Assembly (NCBI GenBank): GCA_036898135.1
Contig: CM072512.1
Location: forward strand, 5,310,446 to 5,374,445
Direction: 5' to 3'
DNA length: 64,000 bases
Source: Oncomelania hupensis
Lineage: Eukaryota > Mollusca > Gastropoda > Littorinimorpha > Pomatiopsidae
The notes under the pieces are model-generated. The model had not been told where the DNA came from. It was given only the letters and a program-made list of their open reading frames with translations, and made no database searches. Positions 48,463-59,546 of this stretch are shown one piece after another; position 1 is the first letter of the stretch, and every line of letters starts with the position of its first letter. Position numbers and translations under genes: made by a program.

Positions 48463-48925
48463 ATCTCCATGCTTTGTATTCTTCGTTGTAGATCTCCTGT
48501 GAGTGTCCATGTTTTGCAAGCGTATAGGAAGATGGAGATGACTAGGGAGCGCAGCAGCCTTATCTTGGAATGTAGACTGATCGTCCTGTCTTACCAAATG
48601 AGCTTCAAACTGGTCAGGGCGGCAGTTTGTGCGATCCTGGAGAGGACTTCCTGTCGGGTCCCATTGTCTGATACAATGGCTCCTAAATATTTGAAGCTAT
48701 GCACTGTGTTGAGGGATTGGCCTTGGACTTTATGTCCATGTTGATGCCATTGGTGTTGTTGGTCATCATTTTGGTCTTATCTGCACTTATTTCCATTCCA
48801 AAAGCTCTGGAGGCGGGTGTCGAGCCTCTGTATCAGCTGTTCAAGTTCTTGTTCCTCCCCAGCCAATCCATCAATGTCATCCGCAAAACGGAGTTTGGAG
48901 ATAGTCCTATGTGACTGTGCCTTCT
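48463..48925 (-). mobile_element. RTE LINE fragment, 5' continuation (split copy)
   Basis: This continues the copy at 46341-46633: ATCTCCATGCTTTGTATTCT matches 59921 onward of the intact element. It then follows it through the region coding the RT thumb/connection (FKYLGAIV and KTKMM part) to about 48925, where it is 5'-truncated. Small indels break the frame. Confidence 0.85.
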
Positions 48926-48956
48926 GAGATAATTATTGAAATCCCCTTCTTCAGAT

Positions 48957-49125
48957 GTGAACATTGGCGGGGAGGGAGTAGGATGGGTAGGTGTGGGTGG
49001 GAAGGACGTGGGTGGGTCAACATGTGCGTGTGAACTTGGGCGGGTGAATATAGGCGTGTGAACTTGGGCGGGTGAATATGGGCGTGTGAACTTGGGATGG
49101 TGAACATGGGCGGGGAAAATAGGAC
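48957..49125. repeat. G-rich minisatellite (about 25-bp units)
   Basis: Repeats of GTGTGAACTTGGGCGGGTGA with ATATGGGC spacers follow a stretch with many GGG triplets (about 48966-49020). Four or more GGG tracts lie close together on the plus strand, so a G-quadruplex is possible. Open minus-strand frames rich in His/Pro are a by-product. Confidence 0.8.
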
Positions 49126-49526
49126 GTGGTAAGCATGACACAAAACAATAGGGAAGTCAAAACAACAACAACAACAAAATAATAAAATAAAATAAAAGGT
49201 TTTTACGTCATAATTTTCATATTTTATAGAAGAGCAGAATAAAAAATATGTGACAGCAACTTTTAGAAAGCACACACACACGACAATAACGTACTATATT
49301 GAATGAATAAGTGAAAATGTACTAAGCGCATAATCCACACAAAAAAGCATAGTCACAGCGCTTTTCTACGAGCTATACCGTTTACATTAATTTTTCTACC
49401 CAGTTCACCGGCTAACTGCAAAGCCTTACACAGACCAACTTCATTCCACACTTTCAGAAGACGTGTTGCTCTTTGCTGCTTTACCTGTATACCTTTCCTC
49501 TCTACCTCACCCTCTCTGTCTCTCTG

Positions 49527-49586
<60 letters not shown>

Positions 49587-50328
49587 TCTTTCTCTCCTAC
49601 TGGTTATCAACACTTGCCATTTCCCTTCCCGGGGAAGGTGAGAGAGGCAAGGTCAATCAGGAAACAATGCACTGGAAGATACACCAAAACCGCTGCTGGT
49701 CTGGAAACCAGTGTAAGCAGCTACAAGTATTTCATTCCAGGTGAAGGCAGTTACCACCCTAGATATTGCGCTGTTTCGCTTTTTAGTAAATGTGTAACAA
49801 CATTGCAAAAACAAAAAAACACTTTAAAATAAAAAGAACTGGAGAGAGATTCAGTTTCAGATTCAATAGTTTATTACAAGAAGAAAATGATTTTAGCAAT
49901 AATTTGCTAATCTTACAATCAGTCCTTCTTTCAATCACTCACACATTTACTTTAATCATTTATCCGCATGCATGCAAAGACAAACATTGATTTTAAATTA
50001 AAGGAATAAACAAGCTAACTTCGTAACAAGGAAACTAACAATACTAAATATAACACATTTAACTGGAACCATGGCCATGAGAGAGAGAGAGAAACTTTTG
50101 AAACTTTGAAACTTTTTTATTAGGGATAAAGATTTTAGACTAATGATGCAGTCTAATCTTCCAATCTGTCCCTTAAGAAATTAACATAATAATAATTAAC
50201 CTTTAACTTTAACTTGGAAATCACATCACTCACAAACACACATGCACACACAATCACACTAACATCTTCATCATTATCTTTAAACAATTTTAGGCAACTA
50301 CCCTTTTCCCCATATCCTTCACCCTTAT

Positions 50329-50329
50329 A

Positions 50330-50405
<76 letters not shown>

Positions 50406-50427
50406 GACAAGTCAAGTTCCACAGCAA

Positions 50428-50504
<77 letters not shown>

Positions 50505-50525
50505 GAATAATAATAATAATAATAA
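50329..50525. repeat. Two (AAT)n arrays
   Basis: AAT runs at about 50329-50405 and 50430-50525, separated by 24 bp. No element body is recognised upstream. Confidence 0.95.
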
Positions 50526-50697
50526 AGTGAATAAATTAATAGGTTAATAATTACACGAATGACTGTGTTGTCATATATATTATTATACATCACTTTTATA
50601 ATTAATTTTGCAGATGCCTATATATTTTACATTTGAAAGAAAACAGTGTGTCGCAATGTTTACACTCCAGAGGGAGAGAGTTCCATACACTAGCTCC

Positions 50698-50736
<39 letters not shown>

Positions 50737-50750
50737 CATACACTAGCTCC

Positions 50751-50799
<49 letters not shown>

Positions 50800-51837
50800 A
50801 ATAAGATGAGATAAGAAAACAATGTTATTTAACGATGGTAAAAGAGTAAGCACCGGGTGTGCTTTTTTACATCTTGCCTTTGGAGAGACGGAGAAAGACG
50901 TAACACCGGTACTATTTCATCCATAGGACCCATTTGTTCGATATAATAGTCAACGAAATCTCACAAATAATTATCATTACCCAAGACAACGAGAAAGCAG
51001 TTTACCACAACACCCCGTCATGCACAAACACTACACACTGATCAATCATAGTACTAATGATCATGATAAAACTTCAAAGACAAACATTACGCCTTCATTT
51101 CATATTGCACTGCTAACAATAGTCCGAAACGTCACGTAGAACGGAATTAAACATAAAACTGCTAGACCGAAGAGGAAAAGCTTAGATGTAAAAGTTGTAA
51201 AGCATTGTTCTGTCCACCTTAGCATTCTTTGTGTTTGATTGATCCATTAGTTTCTCGTTAATGACATGTTCACAGCGACGCAAGAAAAGGAAGCCCTACA
51301 ATACCTAACAATCACACAGCCTCACGGCAAAACTGAACTTCACTTTAACGGGTTAATTCTAACAGTACGCATACCTAGTATACCTTAAAACACTTCCGTA
51401 GTCTTAATCGACTCTCTCACACTTGCTGGAGGGGTCATCAACTTCTGAACTCGTGGCTTCAATCAGCCAACAGGTGGGGAAATGGAATGCAGGTTGTCAG
51501 GTAAAGCCTCTAACTGACGGTGCAGACCTCTTTGATCTGAGTTCAAACACCACAGCAACTGAAACTGTTCTACTGCATATCTTTAAAAAAATTAAAAAAT
51601 CGTTACAACTTGGCTTTAATTTAAAAGATTTGTCTGTTTCGACTCAAGGAGATATGCTTATATCTTAATAAAAGATAAGTTCGATGAGGTCTCTGTGAGT
51701 GGTCGATATGAGTAATTTTGTAAGTGATTTGCTCGCAGTTGTCCTTTGGCAGATAACATCATGTACTGTGTACATTATTTAACCAGCCAGAGAATAATAT
51801 TTAAACTGCATCCCGGGCATACTTCTAAGGATTGTTC

Positions 51838-52010
51838 TTATATAGTGCACTTACAATGACTCAAGGAACTTCTCAAGGCGCTGGCCACTAATATCCAGCA
51901 TGCACACAATAGTTTGCTAAAGTTAGGATTCGAACTCACGTAGCTCAAGATGCGCAAAACCAAGGCTTGCGCCCTGAGCCACGCAGCTATCTCTGCCACC
52001 GAGATGTATG
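51838..52010 (-). mobile_element. tRNA-derived SINE
   Basis: On the minus strand it has a box A-like GATAGCTGCGTGGCTCAGGG, a box B (GAGTTCGAATCC), and a body ending TAAGTGCACTATATAAGAAC. It is a separate family from the Arg-like and Thr-like SINEs; no second copy is clear in this window. Confidence 0.65.
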
Positions 52011-52332
52011 CAATCCTCCAAGTGTGAAAGGTGCAGAAACTCATTTTACAATATAAACCTAAAGGAAGCATGTAAACACATCTCTCACAAACTGTGTGAA
52101 GAAGCTGCAGTGAAGATGATAAAGTACAAATGTCATCGCAGACCCAGCCCAAACATTGACCCAGTGATCGCTATCTTACACCTGTTGCCAGCAAAGGTCA
52201 ATGAGATTAGTTTGGCAAAATGTATACACTAATATTAAGAGTGATGGCATGAGAAAGTGTTACAGATGTAAACTGAACGTATACAAACCGATACAACATA
52301 TTGGAAATCTATCTTGTAGAGGGGTGTCGGAT

Positions 52333-52397
52333 TGATTGATTGATTGATTGATTGTTGCTTTAGGTCCAGCGGACTCTTCCGAGCCAAATCAGGACCG
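52333..52397 (-). mobile_element. 65-bp hairpin-only LINE insertion with 12-bp TSD
   Basis: Direct repeats GGGGTGTCGGAT (52321-52332 and 52398-52409) flank an insert whose minus strand reads C, then GGTCCTGATTTGGCTCGG, the hairpin, CTAAAGCAA and an (ATCA)n tail. The 5' end is one base from that of the copy at 43711-43761. It is inserted at the 5' edge of the tRNA/5S composite SINE. Confidence 0.92.
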
Positions 52398-52692
52398 GGG
52401 GTGTCGGATAGCGCAGTGGTTGGAGCACTCGCTACTGTGTCGCAAGTTAAGCACCGTCCAGTGCGGTTAGCACTTGGATGGGTGACCGCAAAACGTGAAG
52501 CGACAAATAACAACGCCCCCAGTTGACTCACCTCTGACCGAGTACCTACTCTCTTAAGGGTGGGGAAGGTAAAGCAGCGAGGGAGAGAGATGGGCATCAC
52601 CCTCATTACGCTGGCCCAAGATAACTGTGATCTCCAACATCACTCTCCCCTACGGCCACAAGGCTACCTTTATTACCTTTACCTTTACTAAC
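52398..52692 (+). mobile_element. Composite SINE: tRNA-like box A joined to 5S rRNA-like region
   Basis: The first ~35 bp have a tRNA box A (GGATAGCGCAGTGGTTGGAG). Then, from about 52436 to 52490, the sequence follows the internal control region of 5S rRNA genes: AAGTTAAGCACCGTCC (box A), GGTTAG (intermediate element) and CACTTGGATGGGTGACCGC (box C). An unrelated body and a TTTACCTTT-type tail (about 52663-52690) follow. 5S-derived SINEs (SINE3, AmnSINE1) are known; a tRNA-type box placed before the 5S part is less usual. Confidence 0.7.
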
Positions 52693-53808
52693 AAATATTT
52701 GCACCTATATGGAAAAACACTGAAAACAAGTGCCTTAGAAAGGTAGCTAAATATTATGTCAACCTCCTTCCAATCATAATTCATAAAAATAGAGCAGTGA
52801 AAAAGTAGTAAGCATGCAGGGTGAACTTCTGTGTCAATCAAATTCTTGAATTTTTCTCACCGCAACAACGAAAGTATTTAAATACCCCAGCGCCTTCAAT
52901 TGGGAGGTGCACTACGTACCACAATTCAAAAGAAGTGTTTATTTAAATGGAAAGGATTATATTCGAGCGGTTGACTTGCTTTAAACTGCGTACTGCGAAG
53001 AATGAGGATGGTCTTGCGCTGACCACGCCTTGTGGTAATCCCCTGTTTAGCCAGGAATTACGGGTGTCCATTCCAAGACGCTGTATCAGCCAGTCCACAC
53101 TACTGGCGCAACTGCGCAAACTACCACTGGCCCAATCCACTCGTTTTACGCTTTAAGCAACCTACAGTAGTTGGAAGCCGCTAAGACATCATTCGGATCC
53201 AGTGTCTAGGACGCGTTGTAAATATTTATTTTACTGCCAGTGCTGGAACGCCATGTTCCCCGTTATAATAGCAAAGGTCAGGAAGGTATAAGCAACAACA
53301 AGAGGTCGGACACATTTTGTTAGTTCACTGTTTGTGGATGAACAAGCCGGCAACCAACAACCCAATAAACAACTCCAAATCAATACTCTACAAAACCTAA
53401 ACCACAAACACAGGCACAACAAGTTTGAGTGAGAAAGAATGTCAGGAGTTTGTTAGCAGGACCAGAAGATATGTATATGGCTTAGTCTGGACATCATAAA
53501 GAAGCAGACGCCGACACGACAATGATGGGCAGACAGCAATCAGGGAGTCTGAGCGAGAAGACAAGAGACAACGTAGCTATGAAGATTCAGTATTGTTCTT
53601 TCTGTAGTCGGGACTGTCTTATTAAAGTTCGCGGCTGGGAATAAAACTGCCAGGAGAGTTGACAATGGTGAGAACGTGCGTGGTCAGCTGGAGTTTTGTG
53701 GTCAAGAAAAATAATTGTTCTTTTAACTCAAACAAATGCTGAAGGCGCTAAGGATAGAACTTACGCCCAACAAGATGACAATTTGCTGCATCCTGTGCAC
53801 TGTCAGAA

Positions 53809-53918
<110 letters not shown>

Positions 53919-53925
53919 CTAATGT

Positions 53926-54345
53926 AACCGAGCGAAGCATTTGACTGCCGCCTCTCGGCCACCACCTTGAGAACACGCCCCGACCTGAACTGCTAATTTT
54001 CATTTATCCCTCGCAAGAAGGAAATCAAAATTGTTTCCTTGCAAAGCGGGGAAGCGTTGATAGTAAACCGGATTGCCGGCTACTAATGCCACGGCACTCT
54101 CTGCAGGTCACTGCCACTAACCTGCATAAAATACCTGCCGACAATGTAGTCCTGCTCACCACCATAAGCAGAGGACGAATGGCCAGGCGGGGAGAACAAT
54201 TCCGTCGTGTCGCCTTGTCCTGCATAATCCAATGACCACACCAAAGGATTCTGCACATCAGGAGCCAACCCAAGCCTAGACTAACCAACAAATAAAAGGT
54301 AGACAATCTCCCCAAAGCTTGAACCAGTCGCCTCCCATTCCGCAA
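53926..54345 (+). mobile_element. 420-bp tRNA-like repeat, first copy
   Basis: Starts GTAACCGAGCGAAGCATTTG, resembling a class II tRNA box A. It shares CGCCTCTCGGCC, GTAAACCGGATTGCCGGCTA, TACCTGCCGACAATGTAGTC and AACCAACAAAT with the second copy. I do not recognise a family name, and it has no coding capacity. Confidence 0.7.
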
Positions 54346-54518
54346 CAAATCCCACAGCTCAAATCGAACCATGTCCTCATGGTTTCCCAGTTCAAAACAG
54401 GTATGTCTGGAACCGCTACTGACTACGCCCAATCAGTCTACATTCACTGACAGTGAATAACGGCCTTCAACAGTTACTACAGTCCAGCATCATCCTGTTC
54501 TCGGTCGTTGAACCATTT

Positions 54519-54945
54519 GTAGCCGAGCGGAGTATTTGACTCCCGCCTCTCGGCCATCACCTTGAGAACACGGTCCGCCCAGAACAGCTAATGTTCATTT
54601 ATCTCTCGCAAGAGGGACCTAAAACTTGTTGCCTTGCAAGGCGAAGAAGCGTATTGATAGTAAACCGGATTGCCGGCTACTAGTGCCACGCTACTCTCAG
54701 CAGGCACTGCCACCAACCTTCATACAATACCTGCCGACAATGTAGTCCCGCTCGCCACCAAAAGCAGAAGACGAATGGTCAGACGGGGAGAACATACGTC
54801 GTGTCGCCTTGTCCTGCGTAACCCAATGGCCACACCAAAGGATTCTGCACATCAGGAGCCACCCAACGCTAGACTAACCAACAAATGCAAGGTAGACAAT
54901 CTCTCCCCAGCCGTGAACACTCGCCTCCCATTCTGCCACACTAAA
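54519..54945 (+). mobile_element. 420-bp tRNA-like repeat, second copy
   Basis: Direct-orientation copy of the preceding element (TTGTAGCCGAGCGGAGTATT start), about 590 bp downstream, diverged by many SNPs and small indels. A third, interrupted copy lies in minus orientation at 34409-35624. Confidence 0.7.
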
Positions 54946-57002
54946 ACCAAAATATTAGTCCAATTTATACTCTGCATCCAACTACCTTCAACATAGTTTT
55001 TTTTTGTTTTTTTTTTTTACATAATACAACAGTTCATGAAAGCCAAAACAAGTTCACGTTGCATTAACCCTGAAACAGAGGAACGCGTGACTGCTTCAGG
55101 CCAGAAAGTGTTAACGAACCAATGGCCTAGTTAGACTCAAAGACACAACATTTGTACGTCTGAACTGTACATGTCTTAAGGTGCATCATTCTCAGTCAAA
55201 CTAATAATGATGACATGTACAGGAAAGGAAAACGGTTCGTGTAAAGGACAGAGAGTAGGTAGTATCGCCTAATTAAATAAAACAGGAGAAAATGGAAACA
55301 CCCGGATTTATATAATTATGCGTCGCTTACTTTTATAATTTTGTTGCGAAATACAACAGAAACAAGAACACTGTGTTTGATGACTTACATAATAACTAAG
55401 AAGAACAACAAAAACAGCGATAACGACAGCTACAAAAATAACATATCTGCCATATAATTTTAAATATCTCATAACTAGAGTGATGTGTCAAATTCTCTAA
55501 ATCACCACCTTTCTGACTGTTAAAAGAGTAAATCATACAAAGAAAATGGCTTTAAATGCGGACTTAAACCATATGTCCACAATTACATCACTTCCTTCCG
55601 CAGCAATCGTGAAGCGCTTCTACACCTGAATGAAAACAACATTAACTTTGTTTTTCTATGGTAGGATTGGTTAAACTTGCTTCATGGGGAAAAAAAACAA
55701 CTTACAATGTGCTTACCTTACGGTGAAACGGTAGAAGCTTATCTAGGAAGGGCAAAATGATTAAACAACAGGTGACGGTGGGAATGCTTACCCCATTATG
55801 CCAAGTATATTTTGGGATTCCACTTACACATTTAGCAGCAGCTTGCCGTAAGAAGCTTTAATTACCTTCTGGCACCATCCCATGTTTTCCGTGCTAAACA
55901 CATCTCTTAACAAATAGTGTACTACAGATAAAATTATAGAATCCTGCTAAGGAAGCTCACTGCTAAATGGTTTGAACAATTTCGGGAATAACGGATCAAT
56001 TGTACAGTAACTTGGGAATAACAACACAGATACAAAGTTACTAATCTGATCTCTTCAGACGATTTGCGACGCACATCAGCACCACTGGAAATAAATCTTT
56101 CGTTTTCAAATTCAAATTCTCCCCGAGAAATAACGGTGAGTCATGAACTTTACGAGCTTCAGACCATGGTTAAAGGTGAGCACCGTAATAATCTAAGTGC
56201 GAACCTGTCAAACCCATTTGGACAGTCATCTTTATAAAAAGCAACGGCGTGCGTCATAGTGAATATCAGAACTCACACAGCCAGGCGCTTGCTCACCAAG
56301 TTACAAATTAAGGTATCTATCTTTTTACCCAGTTATCAAGAGAATAACTGTTGTAAATGCTGCTTTCAGTTTCTCACATACTTTATTGCGCCGGAAAGAA
56401 AAAGAGGTGCCTTTTTCAACCTGGTGACCCGCTTTTAACTGGAACAAACAGTGCTCACTGTGAATTGACGAAGTGTGCACGTGCTACTGGCAGTCAGGTA
56501 AACTCTACAGCTCGAATGAATGTTGCTGTTTGAAGCTCTGAAAGGTTAATTATGTACTACACAGCATCAAAAGGAGGGAAAAGGGAGATGACTAACTGAT
56601 GACATTGTTTTAGCAGGCATGACTGCCTGTTACACAGAGCTAGACACTAGATTTGTTTCATCTCCCCTAAACCTACTTTCTTGTGTGTAGAACTATACAA
56701 ATAGCCGGCAAGGTATTCCCATTCCGAATGTGAAATTGAGGTCTCTCAGCGTTGTTTTGTTGTACAACTGCTTCGCTGTTATTTCTAGTGTACATCAATT
56801 AGCACGTTGCTTTGGTGTATAATGATGGTGTTCGGGGAACTAAACTCCTAGCACCAGTGTTTTCAAAGGCCGTAGTTCAAGTCCTAGTTCTTCCACACTC
56901 AGCTTAGCTGTCCTACTGCAATACTATATTTGCCTGTTCGGCATCGTCTTTCGCCTATTTGGTGTTGGAGGGATTTGAAAGGACTGCTTGCTCAGTTGAT
57001 AC

Positions 57003-57386
57003 AGAACCTGGTTTCCTATACCGAAAGTCACGGGTTCCAACGTATGTGACTTACGTACCAGACTTTCAGGTCACCGAGTGTGTGAATAGACAATAAATGA
57101 AATATTGATTGATTGATTTCAGGTCACCGAGGGTTTTCTCCGGGTACTCCGGTTTCCTCCATACCTTCAATAATAGAACTAGGTGCAGTCTGTCTAAAAT
57201 TCCAAAAAATAACATTCGATTTCATCTCAGTCTTCCATTAGCGACTTTCCTTTACACCACATGTTTGAGTGATGATTGTGTGTTGGTTGTGTATGTAGTG
57301 TGTGTATATGTTGGTTACACATCGCCACGCTTTGAATCTAATTCAGTAATAAGGCGCGAATAAGCATCCGTTATTACTATTATTAC

Positions 57387-57449
<63 letters not shown>

Positions 57450-57455
57450 CACTAT
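57003..57455 (+). mobile_element. Arg-like family SINE carrying a 38-bp insertion
   Basis: Degraded head (TGCTCAGTTGATACAGAACC, GGTTTCCTATACCGAAAGTC), core GAGGGTTTTCTCCGGGTACTC, GGCGCGAATAAGCATCCG terminus and a long ATT tail (about 57373-57450). The core is interrupted at 57079-57116. Confidence 0.85.
57079..57116 (+). mobile_element. 38-bp retroposed tail with 15-bp TSD
   Basis: TTTCAGGTCACCGAG occurs at 57064-57078 and again at 57117-57131, exactly flanking a 38-bp insert. The insert ends in a TTGA repeat after AATAGACAATAAATGAAATA. The order (short 3' end, tandem tail, perfect direct repeat) is that of a severely 5'-truncated LINE insertion. Confidence 0.85.
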
Positions 57456-57604
57456 TATTTCAGTGACGTAACTGGTATGGGATGAACTATTATATATTGT
57501 GTTAACCCAACCAGCACCGTACCTCCACTACATGCGCAGTGACCATGAAATAGTCTTCAAAAACTGTGCTCACTACTACTTCTACACTACTACTATACTA
57601 CTGC

Positions 57605-57605
<1 letters not shown>

Positions 57606-57682
<77 letters not shown>

Positions 57683-57860
57683 GGGTTTTTATATAGCGGA
57701 TACTCCAGCCTATGACCAGACTCACCACGCTTTACATAGTCATTACATATAAGTACATGCACTCGATGATAAAATAATACTATTACTATACTACTGCTAT
57801 ACTACTGCTATACTACTGCTATACTACTACTATACTACTGCTATACTACTACTCCTTTCA
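57606..57860. repeat. (AAT)n and TAC-rich microsatellites
   Basis: AAT array at about 57606-57681, then TACTACTGCTA-type repeats at about 57774-57853. These lie just left of the 1.07-kb LINE insertion. Confidence 0.9.
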
Positions 57861-57904
57861 GTAATAAGGTGCACAATCAAAAATGCAGTTTCAACATTTC
57901 ACGA

Positions 57905-58975
57905 CTGCATTCACGACCCCCGCCGTTGGGGTTTGTTTGTTTGTTTGTATGTAGATTATAGTCACACGACACTTTCGCATATAGGTGACTACTGGACCGA
58001 TTTATACTGACACCAGCGGGCCAGTTGTTGGTAAAGGGGAAAATAATATATGCAAAGGGTCCCGAATACATCGCAACATAAAAGTTTTGAACACAGACAG
58101 ACATACATATAGTACATTTTGTGCATATGTTGTTTTGTTGTTGTTTAATGACAATTTAGGACTCGTCTAGCCGAGATTTGCAAAAATCCTCAAACGTTTG
58201 GTTTTGATGTCTATAAACCCTACATAATATAGTCTATACTTGCAATGCTAAGCGCTTGTGAATCAAAGTAACGTTGCCTTTGTTTTCTAGTTGAAGACTT
58301 CAGAATGCTGTTCGTAACTGTTTGAGGTATCCTAGTATACATTGTATACAATTTGTAATGTATTGACCTGCATACTGCTTGTTATTCTTTAAGTATGACT
58401 CGCTCCACTAGATACATATTAAGCCGTGGGTTTCAGTATAAATAGTATCCCCACTTTCTGAAAGTTTAGTGCTTTAAATTCCCACTGTCGATGTCTTTCT
58501 CATTTGCTCTTTCTCATTCCTGCTCTGTTCTATCAATCTGCTATACTATCGTCTTCTTCGCTAGACCAGTCTCCTACCTTTTTTCTTGAAACCTCTTCCG
58601 GGACAAGACTCCTTATTTGTGTATGAGGTCTGTTGGATCAGCTTGGGAATATTGGACGCTTTCTGCCAGGTGGTCACTAGGGCTTCCTATGATGTTATTA
58701 TTTAGCAATGTAGGCATTTTATATGTATGTGTTTTGTTGATAATTTATAATGATGTTTGTATTCTATTTTGTTTTTGTAAACGGGGGTTCGATAAGTTGG
58801 GGTGAAGCCTCAGCCGTCCCCTGCGTGGGATGTCTTTATTGTAAAGTGACTGGCTGGTGGAGAGCTTTCGGTTTTACCACTAGGGTTGTTTCAGCAGATC
58901 TTTTATGCGGATCAGGGGTTGTCCGGTCCTGATTTGGCTCGGCAGAGTCCGCTGGACCTAAAGCAATAATAATGT
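57905..58975 (+). mobile_element. 1.07-kb 5'-truncated LINE, 12-bp TSD, hairpin 3' end
   Basis: Direct repeats AACATTTCACGA (57893-57904 and 58976-58987) flank a non-coding segment. It ends with the hairpin unit GGTCCTGATTTGGCTCGGC…GTCCGCTGGACC, then AAAGCAATAATAATG. It is the long form of the hairpin-only insertions at 43711, 52333 and 63554. A headless Thr-like SINE body (about 57950-58043, minus) lies within its left part. No reverse transcriptase frame remains. Confidence 0.75.
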
Positions 58976-59020
58976 AACATTTCACGAGGCCAGTTGTTTG
59001 TTCTTCCGTTTACTTACTGT

Positions 59021-59238
59021 TGAAGAAGAAGAAGAAGAAGAAGAAGAAGAAGAAGAAGAAGAAGAAGAAGAAGAAGAAGAAGAAGAAGAAGAAGAAGAAG
59101 AAGAAGAAGAAGAAGAAGAAGAAGAAACACAAGAAGAAGAAGAAGAAGAAGAAGAAGAAGAAGAAGAAGAAGAAGAAGAAGAAGAAGAAGAAGAAGAAGA
59201 AGAAGAAGAAGAAGAAGAACAAGAAGAAGAACAAGAAG
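59021..59238. repeat. (GAA)n microsatellite, about 70 units
   Basis: Nearly pure GAA/AAG array, about 215 bp, with interruptions (ACAC near 59127; CAAG near 59220 and 59232). The poly-Glu, poly-Lys, poly-Phe and poly-Leu frames across it are artefacts. Confidence 0.97.
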
Positions 59239-59546
59239 AAAAACTAGAACAAACAACAAGTTTCTATCATGCAGAAGAAGTTACAGAAGACGCTTTCAAG
59301 AATGGAGGTGCTGAGTCTGGTTCTGCAGTAGCTGCGAACCCAGAGCAAAGGTGGAGCGTCTTTAATGTTGTAAGACCTATGTTTGTTAAACAGCTCGCGC
59401 GGCAGGCAGAAGGGAACACCTAGCTCCACGCTCCATTTACAGGGCATCCTATTTCTGGTTGAAAAATGGCAACAACACATGGTCCGCTCCTTGCCACTGT
59501 ACCTGGCAAGGTTGGCAGGTTAGTCACTGACAGGTCCTATCCTATC

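Noticed and set aside
58998..59423. Poly-Glu open frame of 141 codons
   Set aside because: It is driven by the GAA array; the residual C-terminal residues match nothing and no splice or start context supports a gene.
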